Shown here piece by piece: positions 46,314 through 62,464 of a stretch of DNA of 64,000 nucleotides. A model generated the notes under the pieces. It worked only from the letters and a program-made list of their open reading frames with translations, made no database searches and was not told the origin of the DNA. Both the position numbers and the translations under genes were made by a program. The DNA lies in assembly GCA_025937895.1 (NCBI GenBank), contig JAICQL010000010.1:1-64000 (forward strand). The letters run 5' to 3'. This DNA comes from Polyangiaceae bacterium. GTDB lineage: Bacteria > Myxococcota_A > Polyangia > Polyangiales > Polyangiaceae. Within the stretch, counting starts at the first letter, position 1, and each line of letters starts with the position of its first letter.

Positions 46314-47591
46314 ATGTCATCGATCACCGCAGAGGCCACAGGGCAGGGCAGGCTGAGCCCAGCCCGCCAGGCCCTGCTCCGCAAGGTGGCGGCCGAGGTC
46401 GGCACGCCCGTCTTTGTGTACGACGCAGAGATCATTCGGCGCCAGCTGCGCCGGCTGAGGGAGCATTTTCCCATCGTGCGCTTCGCGCAGAAGGCCTGCT
46501 CCAACACGCACATCTTGCGCTTGCTGCGCGAGCAGGGTGCGCTGGTGGACTGCGTGTCCGAGGGGGAGCTGGAGCGAGCGCTCGCCGCAGGCTTTCGCGG
46601 CGGCCGCGAGCCGGCAGAGATCGTGTACACCGCGGACGTTCTAACCGAGGCCTCCATCTCGCGGCTGATCTCCGAGCGCATTCCGCTCAACGCCGGCTCG
46701 GAGGACATGCTGCTGCAGCTGGGCCGGCGCAGCCCGCGCCACCCGGTGTGGCTGCGCATCAACCCCGGCTTTGGCCACGGCCACAGCAAGAAGGTCAACA
46801 CCGGGGGCGAGGCGAGCAAACACGGCATCTGGCACGAGCACCTGCCCCGTGCACTGAAGCACATCGACGAGCTGGAGCTCGACCTGGTCGGCCTGCACAT
46901 GCACATCGGCTCGGGCGTGGATTTCAACCACCTGCAGCGCGTGTGCGACGCGATGGTGGAGCAGGTGCTGGCGCTGGGGCGCGACATCCGGGCCATCTCC
47001 ACGGGCGGCGGCCTGCCCATCCCCTATCGCAGCGAGGACACGGAGCTGGACGTCGCCGCCTATGCTCGCTGCTGGCTCGAGGCCCGCCAGCGCATCGAGC
47101 GGCACCTGGGCCACCCCATCGAGCTGGAGGTCGAGCCCGGCCGCTACCTGGTCGGCGCCTCCGGCGTGCTGCTCGGCGAGGTGCGCGCTCTGAAGGACGC
47201 CGGCAAGAACCACTTCGTGCTCGTCGATGCCGGCTTCAACGATCTGATGCGCCCCGCCATGTACGGCGCCCAGCACCCGATCTCGCTGTTGCCCCGCGAT
47301 CCGGCGGACCGGGCCGGCGGGCTGCGTCCCACGATGGTCGCGGGTCCGCTGTGCGAGTCGGGCGACGTGTTCACGCAGGGCTCCGGGGGGGAGGCGTTAC
47401 CCCACCCGCTGCCACGGGCAGCCGTCGGTGACCTGCTGGTGTTGCACGATGCAGGCGCGTATGGCGCCAGCATGTCCAGCAACTACAACTCGCGCCCGCT
47501 CGCCCCCGAGGTCCTGATCGACGGCGACACGGTGCGCACCATCCGTCGCCGCCAGACCATCCAGGATCTGCTCGCGCTCGAACGAGTCTGA
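46314..47591 (+). CDS. lysA: Diaminopimelate decarboxylase
   Basis: PVFVYDAEIIRRQL..FAQKACSNTHIL, INPGFGHGHSKKVNTGGEASKHGIW, HMHIGSG, LEVEPGRYLV. Confidence 0.9.
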   Translation: MSSITAEATGQGRLSPARQALLRKVAAEVGTPVFVYDAEIIRRQLRRLREHFPIVRFAQKACSNTHILRLLREQGALVDCVSEGELERALAAGFRGGREPAEIVYTADVLTEASISRLISERIPLNAGSEDMLLQLGRRSPRHPVWLRINPGFGHGHSKKVNTGGEASKHGIWHEHLPRALKHIDELELDLVGLHMHIGSGVDFNHLQRVCDAMVEQVLALGRDIRAISTGGGLPIPYRSEDTELDVAAYARCWLEARQRIERHLGHPIELEVEPGRYLVGASGVLLGEVRALKDAGKNHFVLVDAGFNDLMRPAMYGAQHPISLLPRDPADRAGGLRPTMVAGPLCESGDVFTQGSGGEALPHPLPRAAVGDLLVLHDAGAYGASMSSNYNSRPLAPEVLIDGDTVRTIRRRQTIQDLLALERV

Positions 47592-47622
47592 CCGTCCACT
47601 GTGCGGGGCCGGTGGCAATGGC

Positions 47623-48546
47623 TCAAGGGGCGAAGCCGCCGGCCAGGATGTCCAGCATGGGCTCCACGAACAGCGGGGAGGTCAGCGTGAGCCAGCCAAT
47701 CGTCCACACGCGCCGCGCGAGCTGCGGCCAGCGCGCCTGGCCGAGCCGCACCTCGAGCAAGAGCAGCGGCAGCTGTGCCACGAAGAATAGCGCCATGCGC
47801 AGCGCGGGCTCGAAGCCGATTGCGGCCCAGGTGAAATACAGGTGCAACAGGGCGCTGGCCGCGAACGCCGCGAGCACGCCGAGCAAGCTGCGGCCGCGCG
47901 CCGCCAGTGGCCGGTAGAAGGTGACGAACAGCCAGCTGCCCACGATGCGGTTCCAGCGGCGTCCCCAGAACTCGCCGATCGAGGTGGAGAGGATGGGCTG
48001 CCGGTGCAGGCTGGGGGGCTGCAGCCCGCCCGAGCGATACACGAACAGGAACAGTCCGAGCGCCGCCTCCACTCCGGCGTAAGCAAAGGCCGCCCCCGCC
48101 GCGCAACGGAGCAAGAAGCCTGGCACCTTCGCGAGCTCCGGCGCCACGAAGAGCGCGAGCCACAGCGCCAGCGCCGCTGCCACGCTCCACGAGAGCGCCA
48201 CCGCCAGAGCGCGCAGCGCCACCTCCGGCCGCGGCCCGCGCTTCAGCGAGCCATCTTGCCGCAGATCGTGCAACACCAGGAGCTGCAGCACCCGGAAGCC
48301 CGCCGAGCGCGGCGTGCGGTCCCGCGCCAGGCCGATCACCTTGACCGAGACCCAGAGCAGCTCCAGCGCGATGGCGGCGCGCAGCACGCTACCCTGCTCC
48401 ACCCAGAAGGGCACCAGCAGCGCCAGGCTGGCCAGCGCGCACGCCGCCCAGCGCCGCCAGCCGGGCCCCGTGCAGAGCAAGCCCAGGAGCGCCGCAAAGC
48501 TGAAGCAGCCGGCGCTCCCGACGATCCAGGACAGTGCGGTGCTCAC
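47623..48546 (-). CDS. MBOAT/wax-synthase-like membrane acyltransferase
   Basis: ILSTSIGEFWGRRWNRIVGSWLFVTFYRPLA...ASALLHLYFTWAAIG (His in TM), multiple TM. Confidence 0.78.
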   Translation of the reverse strand: MSTALSWIVGSAGCFSFAALLGLLCTGPGWRRWAACALASLALLVPFWVEQGSVLRAAIALELLWVSVKVIGLARDRTPRSAGFRVLQLLVLHDLRQDGSLKRGPRPEVALRALAVALSWSVAAALALWLALFVAPELAKVPGFLLRCAAGAAFAYAGVEAALGLFLFVYRSGGLQPPSLHRQPILSTSIGEFWGRRWNRIVGSWLFVTFYRPLAARGRSLLGVLAAFAASALLHLYFTWAAIGFEPALRMALFFVAQLPLLLLEVRLGQARWPQLARRVWTIGWLTLTSPLFVEPMLDILAGGFAP

Positions 48547-48676
48547 CGGGCGGACCTCTCGCTGAGCATCGCTGCGCCCGCTGGACTACGGCCTGCACGC
48601 CCCAACGTCAACCACGCAGCGCGCGGCCAGCACGTTGTTTCGAGCGCTTGCCGGCGCGCCGCTCCGTTCCGGGGCG

Positions 48677-49549
48677 CTACGCGCTCTTGGCCGTGTCCTT
48701 TGCCGCCGTGCGCCCCCAGCCCGCGTCGAAGGCATGTCCGGGTTCGTCCAGATCCAGCACCACGGGCGCGTGATCGGACGGCGTAGGCTTACCCTTGCGC
48801 GCCTCGCGATCGATCTCCGACCAGATCACCCGGGGCGCCAGCGGGGCGCTCACCAGCAGATGATCGATGCGCATGCCCATGTTCTTGTGAAAGCAGCCGG
48901 CGCGATAGTCCCACCAGCTGTAGCGCCCGGGCTCGGGGTGATGCAGGCGGTAGGCGTCGACCAGGCCCCAGCGTTGCAGCGCTGCAAAAGCTCCGCGCTC
49001 CGGGGCAGATACGTGGGTGCCGCCGTGGCAGCGCGCTGCGTCCCACACGTCCGCGTCCGCGGGCGCCACGTTGAAGTCGCCGCCCAGCACCAGCGCCTCG
49101 TCCGTCCGCCGCGCCTCGCGAAACCAGCGCGCCAGCCGCTCGAACCAGCTGAGCTTCAGCTGATAGTGCGGCGACTCCAGCGAGCGGCCGTTGGGGGCGT
49201 AGATGCTGGTCACCCGCACGCCCGCGCACAGCGCCGAGATCATGCGCGCCTCGGCGAACGGCTCATCATCGCCCGAATCGGGGGTGCGCGCCGGTGCCAG
49301 CGGATCGCCAAAGTTGCTGATGATCTCGCTCACGCCCACGCGGCTGGCGATGGCCACGCCGTTCCAGCGCCCCTCGCCGTGGTGCGCCAGCTCGTAGCCC
49401 AGGCGCTGGAAGCTGTCGTGCGGCGCGTCCGCGTCCGAAAGCTTGGTCTCCTGCATCAGCAGCACGTCCGGGCGCGCGCGCTCCAGCCACCACACCACCT
49501 TTTCGAAGCGGGCCTTGAGCGAGTTGACGTTCCAGGTGGCGATACGCAT
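48677..49549 (-). CDS. xth: Exodeoxyribonuclease III
   Basis: MRIATWNVNSLKARFEKVVWWLERARPDVLLMQETKLSD...IYAPNGRS...VLGGDFNVAPADADVWD...RIDHLLVS...PSDHAPVVLDLD. Confidence 0.93.
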   Translation of the reverse strand: MRIATWNVNSLKARFEKVVWWLERARPDVLLMQETKLSDADAPHDSFQRLGYELAHHGEGRWNGVAIASRVGVSEIISNFGDPLAPARTPDSGDDEPFAEARMISALCAGVRVTSIYAPNGRSLESPHYQLKLSWFERLARWFREARRTDEALVLGGDFNVAPADADVWDAARCHGGTHVSAPERGAFAALQRWGLVDAYRLHHPEPGRYSWWDYRAGCFHKNMGMRIDHLLVSAPLAPRVIWSEIDREARKGKPTPSDHAPVVLDLDEPGHAFDAGWGRTAAKDTAKSA

Positions 49550-49837
49550 GCGCCCCTCGTAGCAAGCCCGCGCCGGAACGGGAACGGTGGCCTTCGCTTG
49601 CGGCCTGGACTCGGCCGTTTCGCGGTGAAATGAGCGCCCGCGCAGCGGCTCGGGCGGATGGGCGGCTGTTCGTTCCGCAGCCCCGGGTGAATGCACGCGA
49701 GGGCCTTGCACTGCTCGATCGCATCTGCGCAGCCCGCGCAACGGTGTTGCACAGCTCGTGAAGGCGCGTGTTCGCGATCAGGGCGGCAGGCGCTCCGAGC
49801 TGGAGCAGCAATGCACCCGTGAGAGTCGGCGAGGCGC

Positions 49838-49853
49838 TGGCACGTGGCCTGCA
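49838..49853 (+). promoter_or_regulatory. Candidate sigma-54 (-24/-12) promoter
   Basis: TGGCACG-TGGC-CTGCA, GG-N10-GC spacing preserved, one mismatch to TGGCACG-N4-TTGCW; about 70 bp upstream of the start at 49923. Confidence 0.6.
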
Positions 49854-49922
49854 TTCCGACCTCGTCAGCGTTAAGCGCTCGTAAAGAAACGGGGGCGCGC
49901 TTTCACACTCCAGCATGAGGTT

Positions 49923-51077
49923 TTGAAATTGGGTCTCGCTTTGAACAAGTCGGCTATCGCGCTCTCGATCGGCGGCATCGCCCTGCTCGCTGCTTGCAGC
50001 GGCGAGCCATTGCTCAGCCATCCCGAGGCCAAAGATTACTCCCTCGATCGCGCCGCCGCGGAGGAGGAGGGCGTGGTGCTCGGCACCACCTGGGAAGCGC
50101 TCTCGTACCCGGTCTGCATGTATCCCTGGTCGGATCCGGATCGTGATGGCTGGGGCTGGGAGTTCAATCGCTCCTGCATCGTCAACGCTCCGCAGCAGGC
50201 TCCGACCTTTCCCTATTGCCAGAGCGCCGCATCCGATCCCGATGGCGACGGCTGGGGCTGGGAGAATTACCGCTCGTGTATCGTCAATCGCTCTGGCAGC
50301 ACGAGCGGTGGCTCGAGCGGCTCTGGCTCGAGCGGTGGCTCGACGGGTGGCTGGAGCGGCGGCTCCAGCTCCACCACTTGCCAGAACCCGGAGGGTACGC
50401 ACTCCGTCATGGCGGCCCTGGCAGTGGCTGCCGCCAACGAGCTCGGGCGCTGGCAGCCGGTGCAGGACTTTGCCATCGGCAGGATGGGCCCGCACGAGGC
50501 GCTGGTGCTGAGCTCCACCGGCAAGGCGCGCTGCGGCTCTTGCACCAACATCCAGGCCCTGCTCGACCTGCAGAAGGAAGAGGTGACGAACAAGGTGTAC
50601 CTGCCGGGCAACGTGTTGCTGTCGCCCGCAGCGCTGCGCAGCCGCATGGTGGCCAAGTATCGCGACCAGCAGGGCTGCGAGCGCCAGCCCTCGAACGGCG
50701 GCACCACCAACTGCCCGGCGGAGCAGCACCAGCTCATCTTCCAGCGCTCGGAGGCGGGCGGCTGCGACACCAACTACTACTTCGTGGCGAAGAAGAGCGA
50801 CGGCACCTCGCTGCAGTATCCCCAGCAGCTCAAGAACAAGCTGCTGTGGGTGGATCGCGAGAACCCCTACGTGCAGTTCCAGAGCGTCGGCGAGGTCGTC
50901 TCGATCGATCCCACGTACGGCCTGAACGACGGGGGCTCGACCAGCACGGGCTCGTGCAACACTGCCTGCGTCAAGATGACCACGACCAATGTCAGCAACC
51001 AGTGCTGCTCCTGCAACGGTAAGACAAAGTCTTTCAAGCGCACCACCTGGAACCCCAACACGTATCTCTGCCAGTGA
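49923..51077 (+). CDS. Secreted lipoprotein with two CBM10-like repeats and a Ser/Gly linker
   Basis: ALLAACSGE lipobox; CMYPWSDPDRDGWGWEFNRSCIV and CQSAASDPDGDGWGWENYRSCIV; linker SGSTSGGSSGSGSSGGSTGGWSGGSSS. TTG start. Confidence 0.83.
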   Translation: MKLGLALNKSAIALSIGGIALLAACSGEPLLSHPEAKDYSLDRAAAEEEGVVLGTTWEALSYPVCMYPWSDPDRDGWGWEFNRSCIVNAPQQAPTFPYCQSAASDPDGDGWGWENYRSCIVNRSGSTSGGSSGSGSSGGSTGGWSGGSSSTTCQNPEGTHSVMAALAVAAANELGRWQPVQDFAIGRMGPHEALVLSSTGKARCGSCTNIQALLDLQKEEVTNKVYLPGNVLLSPAALRSRMVAKYRDQQGCERQPSNGGTTNCPAEQHQLIFQRSEAGGCDTNYYFVAKKSDGTSLQYPQQLKNKLLWVDRENPYVQFQSVGEVVSIDPTYGLNDGGSTSTGSCNTACVKMTTTNVSNQCCSCNGKTKSFKRTTWNPNTYLCQ

Positions 51078-51144
51078 GGTAGTGCGCCGCGGGCGGCCGC
51101 ATGAAGCGGCCGCCTGCGCTGTTGCCCTGCTCGGTGTCGTGAGC

Positions 51145-51615
51145 TCAGCCGTTCGGGCGTAGCCGCCCGCGATCGAGCCGCACGCTGCCCGGCACCTGCA
51201 GGGGGCCGCGCGCTCGCTGGCGCAGGGCGATGCCGCCGGCATGCTGCTGCCACCAGGCCGCACACAGCTCTGCCGTCCACTTGCCCGCGTCCTGGCAGGC
51301 GTCCAGCTCGGCGCGTAGCGCGCGGGCGCTCGCGGGGCGCTCCGCTGGCGCCTTCGCCAGGCAGCGCAGCACCAGCGCCTCCAGATCGGCGGGCACTGCT
51401 CGCTCCAGCCGCTGGCTCGGCGGCACGGGTGCCTCGTGCAGCTGGCGCATGCCGATCTCCAGCAGGTTCTTGCCCGGAAAGGGCGGGCTGCCGGCGAGCA
51501 GGAAATAGCCGAGCGCGCCCAGCGAATACAGATCGCTGGAGCTCGTACGCGGGATCGCTCTGAGAGGAGCTGAGGGGCAGGGGGGGCGCCACGGGGGGCG
51601 GAGCCTAGAACGCAA
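51145..51615 (-). pseudogene. Truncated Ser/Thr protein kinase (C-lobe only)
   Basis: Only SSDLYSLGALGYFLLAGSPPFPGKNLLEIGMRQLHEAPVPPSQRLERAVPADLEALVLRCLAKAPAERPASARALRAEL remains; no N-lobe or catalytic HRD/DFG in this or neighbouring frames. Confidence 0.8.
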
Positions 51616-51791
51616 CGTAAAGCTGGGCGATAGCTGGCGAATGACATCGAACGAGTCAGCGCCGGTTGCATAAATGTCGAATACTTGCCGGCGGTTGCCT
51701 GGCAGGTGGAGCGGGCGCGCGGACTCTGGGGTCCTCGAGCTCGAGGGCTATTCAGCCTCGCGCGACCGTCCGTTGCTGCCGGGGGGGAGCA

Positions 51792-52379
51792 ATGGCTATG
51801 GAAAATACGGTCGAAGGCAAGCTCAAGGGCGCTGGTGGGGCCATTGGTGACGGCACGCTGATCGGCGGTGCGGCGCCGCGCTTCGACCCCATGGGGGTGA
51901 GGATCTTTCGCCGCGACTTTGCCTCTTCTTACGGCTGGTGGGGCAACGTCGCGGTGGTGCTCGGCAGGCAGCCGCCGGACGCGGCGCACGTGGCCAACTA
52001 CCGCGAGTGCGTGACCGAGCTGCACAAGCTCTATCCGCGCGGTGTGGGCCTGATCACCGTGGTCCACGACACCTCTGCGCCGAGCCAAGCTGGGCGTGAG
52101 GCCATGATCAAGATGTTCAAGGAGATCTGGCCGCTGATGAGCGCCGCGCTGTTCGTGCCCAATGCCGAGGGCTTCAAGGCGGCCATGTTGCGCAGCGTGA
52201 TGGGCGGGCTGATCCTCGCCACCGGACAGCGCGATCGAGTGCGGGTGGCGCGCTCGCTCAGCGACGGGCTGCCCTGGTTCCTGCACAAGGTCATGGGCCC
52301 CGACGAGGCGCTGCGCCAGCTGCAGCACCTGCAGTGGGGTATCGAGCGATTCTGCGAGACCGAGAGCGAGCGGCAGTAG
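51792..52379 (+). CDS. Hypothetical protein
   Basis: MAMENTVEGKLKGAGGAIGDGTLIGGAAPRFDPMGVRIFRRDFASSYGWWGNVAVVLGRQPP...; ATG at 51792. Confidence 0.75.
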   Translation: MAMENTVEGKLKGAGGAIGDGTLIGGAAPRFDPMGVRIFRRDFASSYGWWGNVAVVLGRQPPDAAHVANYRECVTELHKLYPRGVGLITVVHDTSAPSQAGREAMIKMFKEIWPLMSAALFVPNAEGFKAAMLRSVMGGLILATGQRDRVRVARSLSDGLPWFLHKVMGPDEALRQLQHLQWGIERFCETESERQ

Positions 52380-52418
52380 GGCTCGCCGCGCGGCGGCGGG
52401 CTGCGCCGTGCTGCGGCG

Positions 52419-53387
52419 CTACTTGCTCTGGTGTCGCGCCGGCGGAGGAGGGGTGAGCGCGCTCGACACCTTGTTGCCCAGCCAGGCCGCCGCCGGAAGA
52501 GACAAGAGGTGGCTCACCGCGTTCAGCGCGCGCCGCGAGGGCCCGGAGCGATGATCCAGCCAGCTCGGCCCCTCCGGCGTGGCGCGAACGAGCGCGGCCG
52601 CGGCCAGCTCCGCAGCGGGCGCGTCCACCAGCGCTCCCCGAGCGAGCAGCTGCTGGAGCGCCTGCAGCGTCTCCAGATCTCCGAGCGGGCTCAGCTCCAG
52701 CACCTCGCCCAGGAGCCGCGGCGCCGCGAAGTAGCCCGACAGCGCGCGCTCCGGCTCGCTTGCGGTCGTGGCTTCACTGCTGACCTGCAGCGCGCGCTGC
52801 TCGCCGCCCAGCGCGCCGAGCAGGCGCGCGCACTCGTCTTTGCGCCGTGCCGCCTCGAGCAGCAGCTGCTGGGTGGAGCAGGCAATGACCTGCGGCCGCT
52901 GGCTCTCCTGCAGCTCTGCCAGCAAGGTGCCGCGCTCCCAGCCGAGCAAGCGATACGCCGCCAGCTCGCCCGACAGAGGACCGCACACGGCGTCGATGAC
53001 AGTGCCCGCCGAGCACCACAGCTGCCCGCGCGCGCCCTCGTTCGTCACCATCAGCACTGCGCTCTTGCCTGTCAGCTCGAACAGCTGCAGCAGATCGGCC
53101 ATGGCCAGCTCGCTGAGGCTGCCCGAAAACAATGCACCGCTCAGCGCCTCCGCGGGCGCGCCGCGCACCATTAGGCGCTGGCGCAGCTGCTCGTCAAAGG
53201 CCAGCAGCGCAGTGCGCCTGCAGCTCTGCAGCCACTCACTCAGCGCACTGCGGCTCAGGCCCAGCTGCCGCCGCGCTCCTTCGAGCCGCAGCTTGCCCGC
53301 GAGCACTCGATTGAACAGCACCAGCTTGCGGGCATCCTCGTCCGCGGGGCTGCGCCGCGGCCGGGTCTGCGGGCTGAGGTTTTTCAT
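52419..53387 (-). CDS. DUF4388 domain protein
   Basis: ALFSGSLSELAMADLLQLFELTGKSAVLMVTNEGARGQLWCSAGTVIDAVCGPLSGELAAYRLLGWERGTL; ATG at 53387. Confidence 0.85.
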   Translation of the reverse strand: MKNLSPQTRPRRSPADEDARKLVLFNRVLAGKLRLEGARRQLGLSRSALSEWLQSCRRTALLAFDEQLRQRLMVRGAPAEALSGALFSGSLSELAMADLLQLFELTGKSAVLMVTNEGARGQLWCSAGTVIDAVCGPLSGELAAYRLLGWERGTLLAELQESQRPQVIACSTQQLLLEAARRKDECARLLGALGGEQRALQVSSEATTASEPERALSGYFAAPRLLGEVLELSPLGDLETLQALQQLLARGALVDAPAAELAAAALVRATPEGPSWLDHRSGPSRRALNAVSHLLSLPAAAWLGNKVSSALTPPPPARHQSK

Positions 53388-53433
53388 CACCCGGCACTGA
53401 CGGCTCGGCGCACGTGGCGCTGAAGTGTGGCAT

Positions 53434-55062
53434 TTAGCGCTCGGACTCGATGCCGGGCTCCAGGTCGAAAGGCAGGCTCTCCGCCAGCCCTGGCTCGTCC
53501 GGATCGCTTTGCAAGTGCACGCGAAACTCGAACAGATCGCGCCGCCGATCCAGCCGCGGCCGCACGCTGCCCGAAGAGCGCGACCGGTGCAGATCATCGA
53601 TGTCCAGGTCCGTCACCAGCAACATCTCCACATTGGGATCCGCCTGCGCCTGAATGCCATCGCGTGCGAACTCGAAGTCGCTCGGTGTAAACACCGCCGC
53701 CTGTCCGTAGTGGATGTCCATCGCTGCAACGCTCGGCAGATTGCCGATGATGCCCGCCGTGACCACGTAGATCTGATTTTCGATGGCGCGCGCCTGACAG
53801 CAAAAGCGCACCCGACAGAAGCCCTGCCGATCATCCGTGCAGTACGGCACGAACAAGATCTCGGCGCCGCGGTCACTCAGATAACGCGCCGCTTCCGGGA
53901 ACTCCACGTCGTAGCAGATCAGCACCCCCACCTTGGCCTTGGGCGTGTGCATGATGCCCAGATCACTGCCGCCCTCCAGCCCCCAGTACGCCTTTTCACC
54001 TGGAGTGATGTGCAGCTTCGGCTGCAGCTGCACCCGCCCATCGGGAAAGACGAAGGGGCACACGTTGAACAACGTGCCGCGCAGCTGCATCGGGTGCGTG
54101 CCGGCGATGATGTGGATGCCAAAGCGCTTGGCGAGTGAGCTGACCAGCTCCAGGTACTCGTTGCTCAGCGCCGCCAGCTTCAGCACCCCCTCGCGCGCGC
54201 CCAGCCGCTCCAGCCCTGGCTGAGACAGCAGCTGCACGCTGACGAACTCGGGAAAGACCACGAAATCCGCGCGATAGCCCGCCGCCGCCTCCACGAAGTA
54301 CTCCAGCTGCTCGGCGAACGCGGCAAAATCCTTCGTGCGCCGCACCTGGTGCTGCACCGAGGCCACCCGCACCTTGCGCGCGCCGACCGACGGCTGCGCC
54401 ACGTGATCGGGGTTGAGCCACTCGATCAGGATCGCGTTGTTGCGGCTGCGCGGATCTCGCACGTAGTTGCGCAGCACACCTCGCACCACGAAGCCCTCGC
54501 GCAGCTGAAAGCTCAGCACCATGTCCTTGAGCTCGCCCGTCTCCACCTTGCGCACGTATTGCTCGGGCGTCAGCGTCGGATGATTGATGAAGCCGTGGAT
54601 GCGCCCGCCCGCCACGATGCGCCGCAGATTCAGCTGCTTGCAGATCGAGCGCCGCGCCGCGTACAGCTCGCGCCCGATGCCCTGACCGCGCGCCGCCGGG
54701 TCCACGTACACGTCCACCCCGTACAGCGTGTCCCCCTCCGGGTTGTGATTGTGAAAGTAGCCGCCGTCCGTGATGCCCGAATACGTGTGCGGCCGGTATG
54801 GATCCGAGCCCAGGCTCACGATCAGCGCGTGCGCTGCGCCCACCAGCTGACCATCGCGCTCCACCACCAGCTGCCCGTCGGGAAAGACGCGCAGGTGATT
54901 GCGCAGCTGCGCGCGATTCCAGACCACGCTCTCCTCCAGAGGAGTCGGAAAGCAGCGCTTGTTCAGCTCGATCAGCGCGTCCACGTCCGACAGCTCGGCG
55001 GGGCGCAAGGTGGCCTCGCCCGCTCTGGTGGCGAACTTCCTGGGGTGCATGGGGGTAAACAT
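53434..55062 (-). CDS. GNAT acetyltransferase fused to nitrilase/carbon-nitrogen hydrolase
   Basis: GVDVYVDPAARGQGIGRELYAAR (GNAT); YRADFVVFPEFVSVQLLSQ, LHITPGEKAYW, VGVLICYDVEFPEAARYLSDRGAEILFVPYCTDDRQGFCRVRFCCQARAIEN (E-K-C triad). Confidence 0.93.
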   Translation of the reverse strand: MFTPMHPRKFATRAGEATLRPAELSDVDALIELNKRCFPTPLEESVVWNRAQLRNHLRVFPDGQLVVERDGQLVGAAHALIVSLGSDPYRPHTYSGITDGGYFHNHNPEGDTLYGVDVYVDPAARGQGIGRELYAARRSICKQLNLRRIVAGGRIHGFINHPTLTPEQYVRKVETGELKDMVLSFQLREGFVVRGVLRNYVRDPRSRNNAILIEWLNPDHVAQPSVGARKVRVASVQHQVRRTKDFAAFAEQLEYFVEAAAGYRADFVVFPEFVSVQLLSQPGLERLGAREGVLKLAALSNEYLELVSSLAKRFGIHIIAGTHPMQLRGTLFNVCPFVFPDGRVQLQPKLHITPGEKAYWGLEGGSDLGIMHTPKAKVGVLICYDVEFPEAARYLSDRGAEILFVPYCTDDRQGFCRVRFCCQARAIENQIYVVTAGIIGNLPSVAAMDIHYGQAAVFTPSDFEFARDGIQAQADPNVEMLLVTDLDIDDLHRSRSSGSVRPRLDRRRDLFEFRVHLQSDPDEPGLAESLPFDLEPGIESER

Positions 55063-55694
55063 GCACGCCAGCTCGCGCCCGCGCAAGTCACGGGGCCGCC
55101 ACCCCGCGTTGCCGCGAGCCCCGCTGTGAGCCTGCAGGCGAGCTCCGCTGTGTGCCTGCTGGTGAGCCCTGCTGATGAGCAGAGCGCCGCGCGGACCGTT
55201 CGAGGAAAGGGGCCGGGCCCGCGCTGCGCCCACTCGCCGGCATATCGGGACGCGCAGCGAACACGAGCGCACGGCACCGCGCCCACCTCGGCGGAATTGT
55301 TCCACTGCACGGCGAAAGCGCGCTGCGCGCGCGTGAGCGCACGCGACCCGCGTGCGCTCACGCCACGCGCGGGGTGAGCCGCAGCACCGCGCAGCTCACC
55401 GCCAGCGCTCAGCTCGCCGAGCACCTCGCCACGTCCGCGGGCGCGAACGCCCCTGACGCACACTCCCGAACGTACCCTGGCCCGCAGCGCGCCCCGCGGA
55501 TTCCGGCGCGCCATGGCTCGGCCATCGGCGTGCATACTCACAGCCCGCCAGCTTCGACCTCGATCCGCAGATGCCCCGCCGGTATGAGCACACCCTACCA
55601 CGAAAAAGTTCGAGCGCCTCAGCCCCTCGAGCGCTCACTTCACGGCACAAAGGGCTTGAATCAACTCCACGCGCGCCCGCTCCCACCAGCAGGA

Positions 55695-56171
55695 CTAACC
55701 CGCCAAAGACCGAACGAGTCGAACCTCGTGCGGCGCCAGCTGGCTCGCCGCCATGCCAGCCACGCGCCGAAAGCCAGCACCCTCGTACAGCGACACGGCA
55801 GAATGATTGGAAGCGATCACGTCGAGCACCAGCGCGTTGGCTCCATCGGCTTTCGCCCAGGCCGCGACACTTTCCATCAGCTGCACGCCGATCCCCTGGC
55901 GCCGCACCTTGGGCGAGACCCACATGCTGATCAACTCGCGCAGCTCGCTGCTCCGGTGCTCGGCTCCTCGGGCCACGCCGACGTCCTCCCCGCTGGCGAC
56001 CGCGACGAACGTTGCAAACTCGACGACCTGATCCTCCCAGCGAGCCATGCTCCACTGCGCAGCTTCAGCCAACGTCGTGCCGAAGGCATACGGAGCCTCC
56101 TCGAGCGCCTGCAGGCGAATGCTTCGCCAGCGAGCGCCTTCGCCGGCCTGCAATCTCTGTATCCGCACCAT
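55695..56171 (-). CDS. GNAT family N-acetyltransferase
   Basis: ELISMWVSPKVRRQGIGVQLMESVAAWAKADGANALVLDVIASNHSAVSLYEGAGFRRV. Confidence 0.92.
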   Translation of the reverse strand: MVRIQRLQAGEGARWRSIRLQALEEAPYAFGTTLAEAAQWSMARWEDQVVEFATFVAVASGEDVGVARGAEHRSSELRELISMWVSPKVRRQGIGVQLMESVAAWAKADGANALVLDVIASNHSAVSLYEGAGFRRVAGMAASQLAPHEVRLVRSLAG

Positions 56172-56437
56172 GATAGCGGCGAGCCTAGCAGTTCGTGTTC
56201 TTCTCGCTTCGAGCAATCCGCCGGCATCCCGCACCTCGAGCGCCGCGGCGATCGTGCTTCGCCCGCTGGGTGCCCCGATATGCCGCCCGCGCCGCACGGC
56301 GGAGGCCCGGCCCAACCCACAGGGCTCACGCCGTGCCCGCACGCCCACGTGGGCACGCCCCCCGCGCCCACGTGGGCACGCGCTCCGTGCCGCGCGTCTC
56401 CGTCCCCGACGCCGCGCGTCTCCGCGCGTTCGTCGGG

Positions 56438-62464
<6,027 letters not shown>

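Noticed and set aside
49266-52328. 1020-aa minus-strand ORF
   Set aside because: Runs across exonuclease III, the CBM lipoprotein, the kinase remnant and the 51792 gene in non-coding frames.
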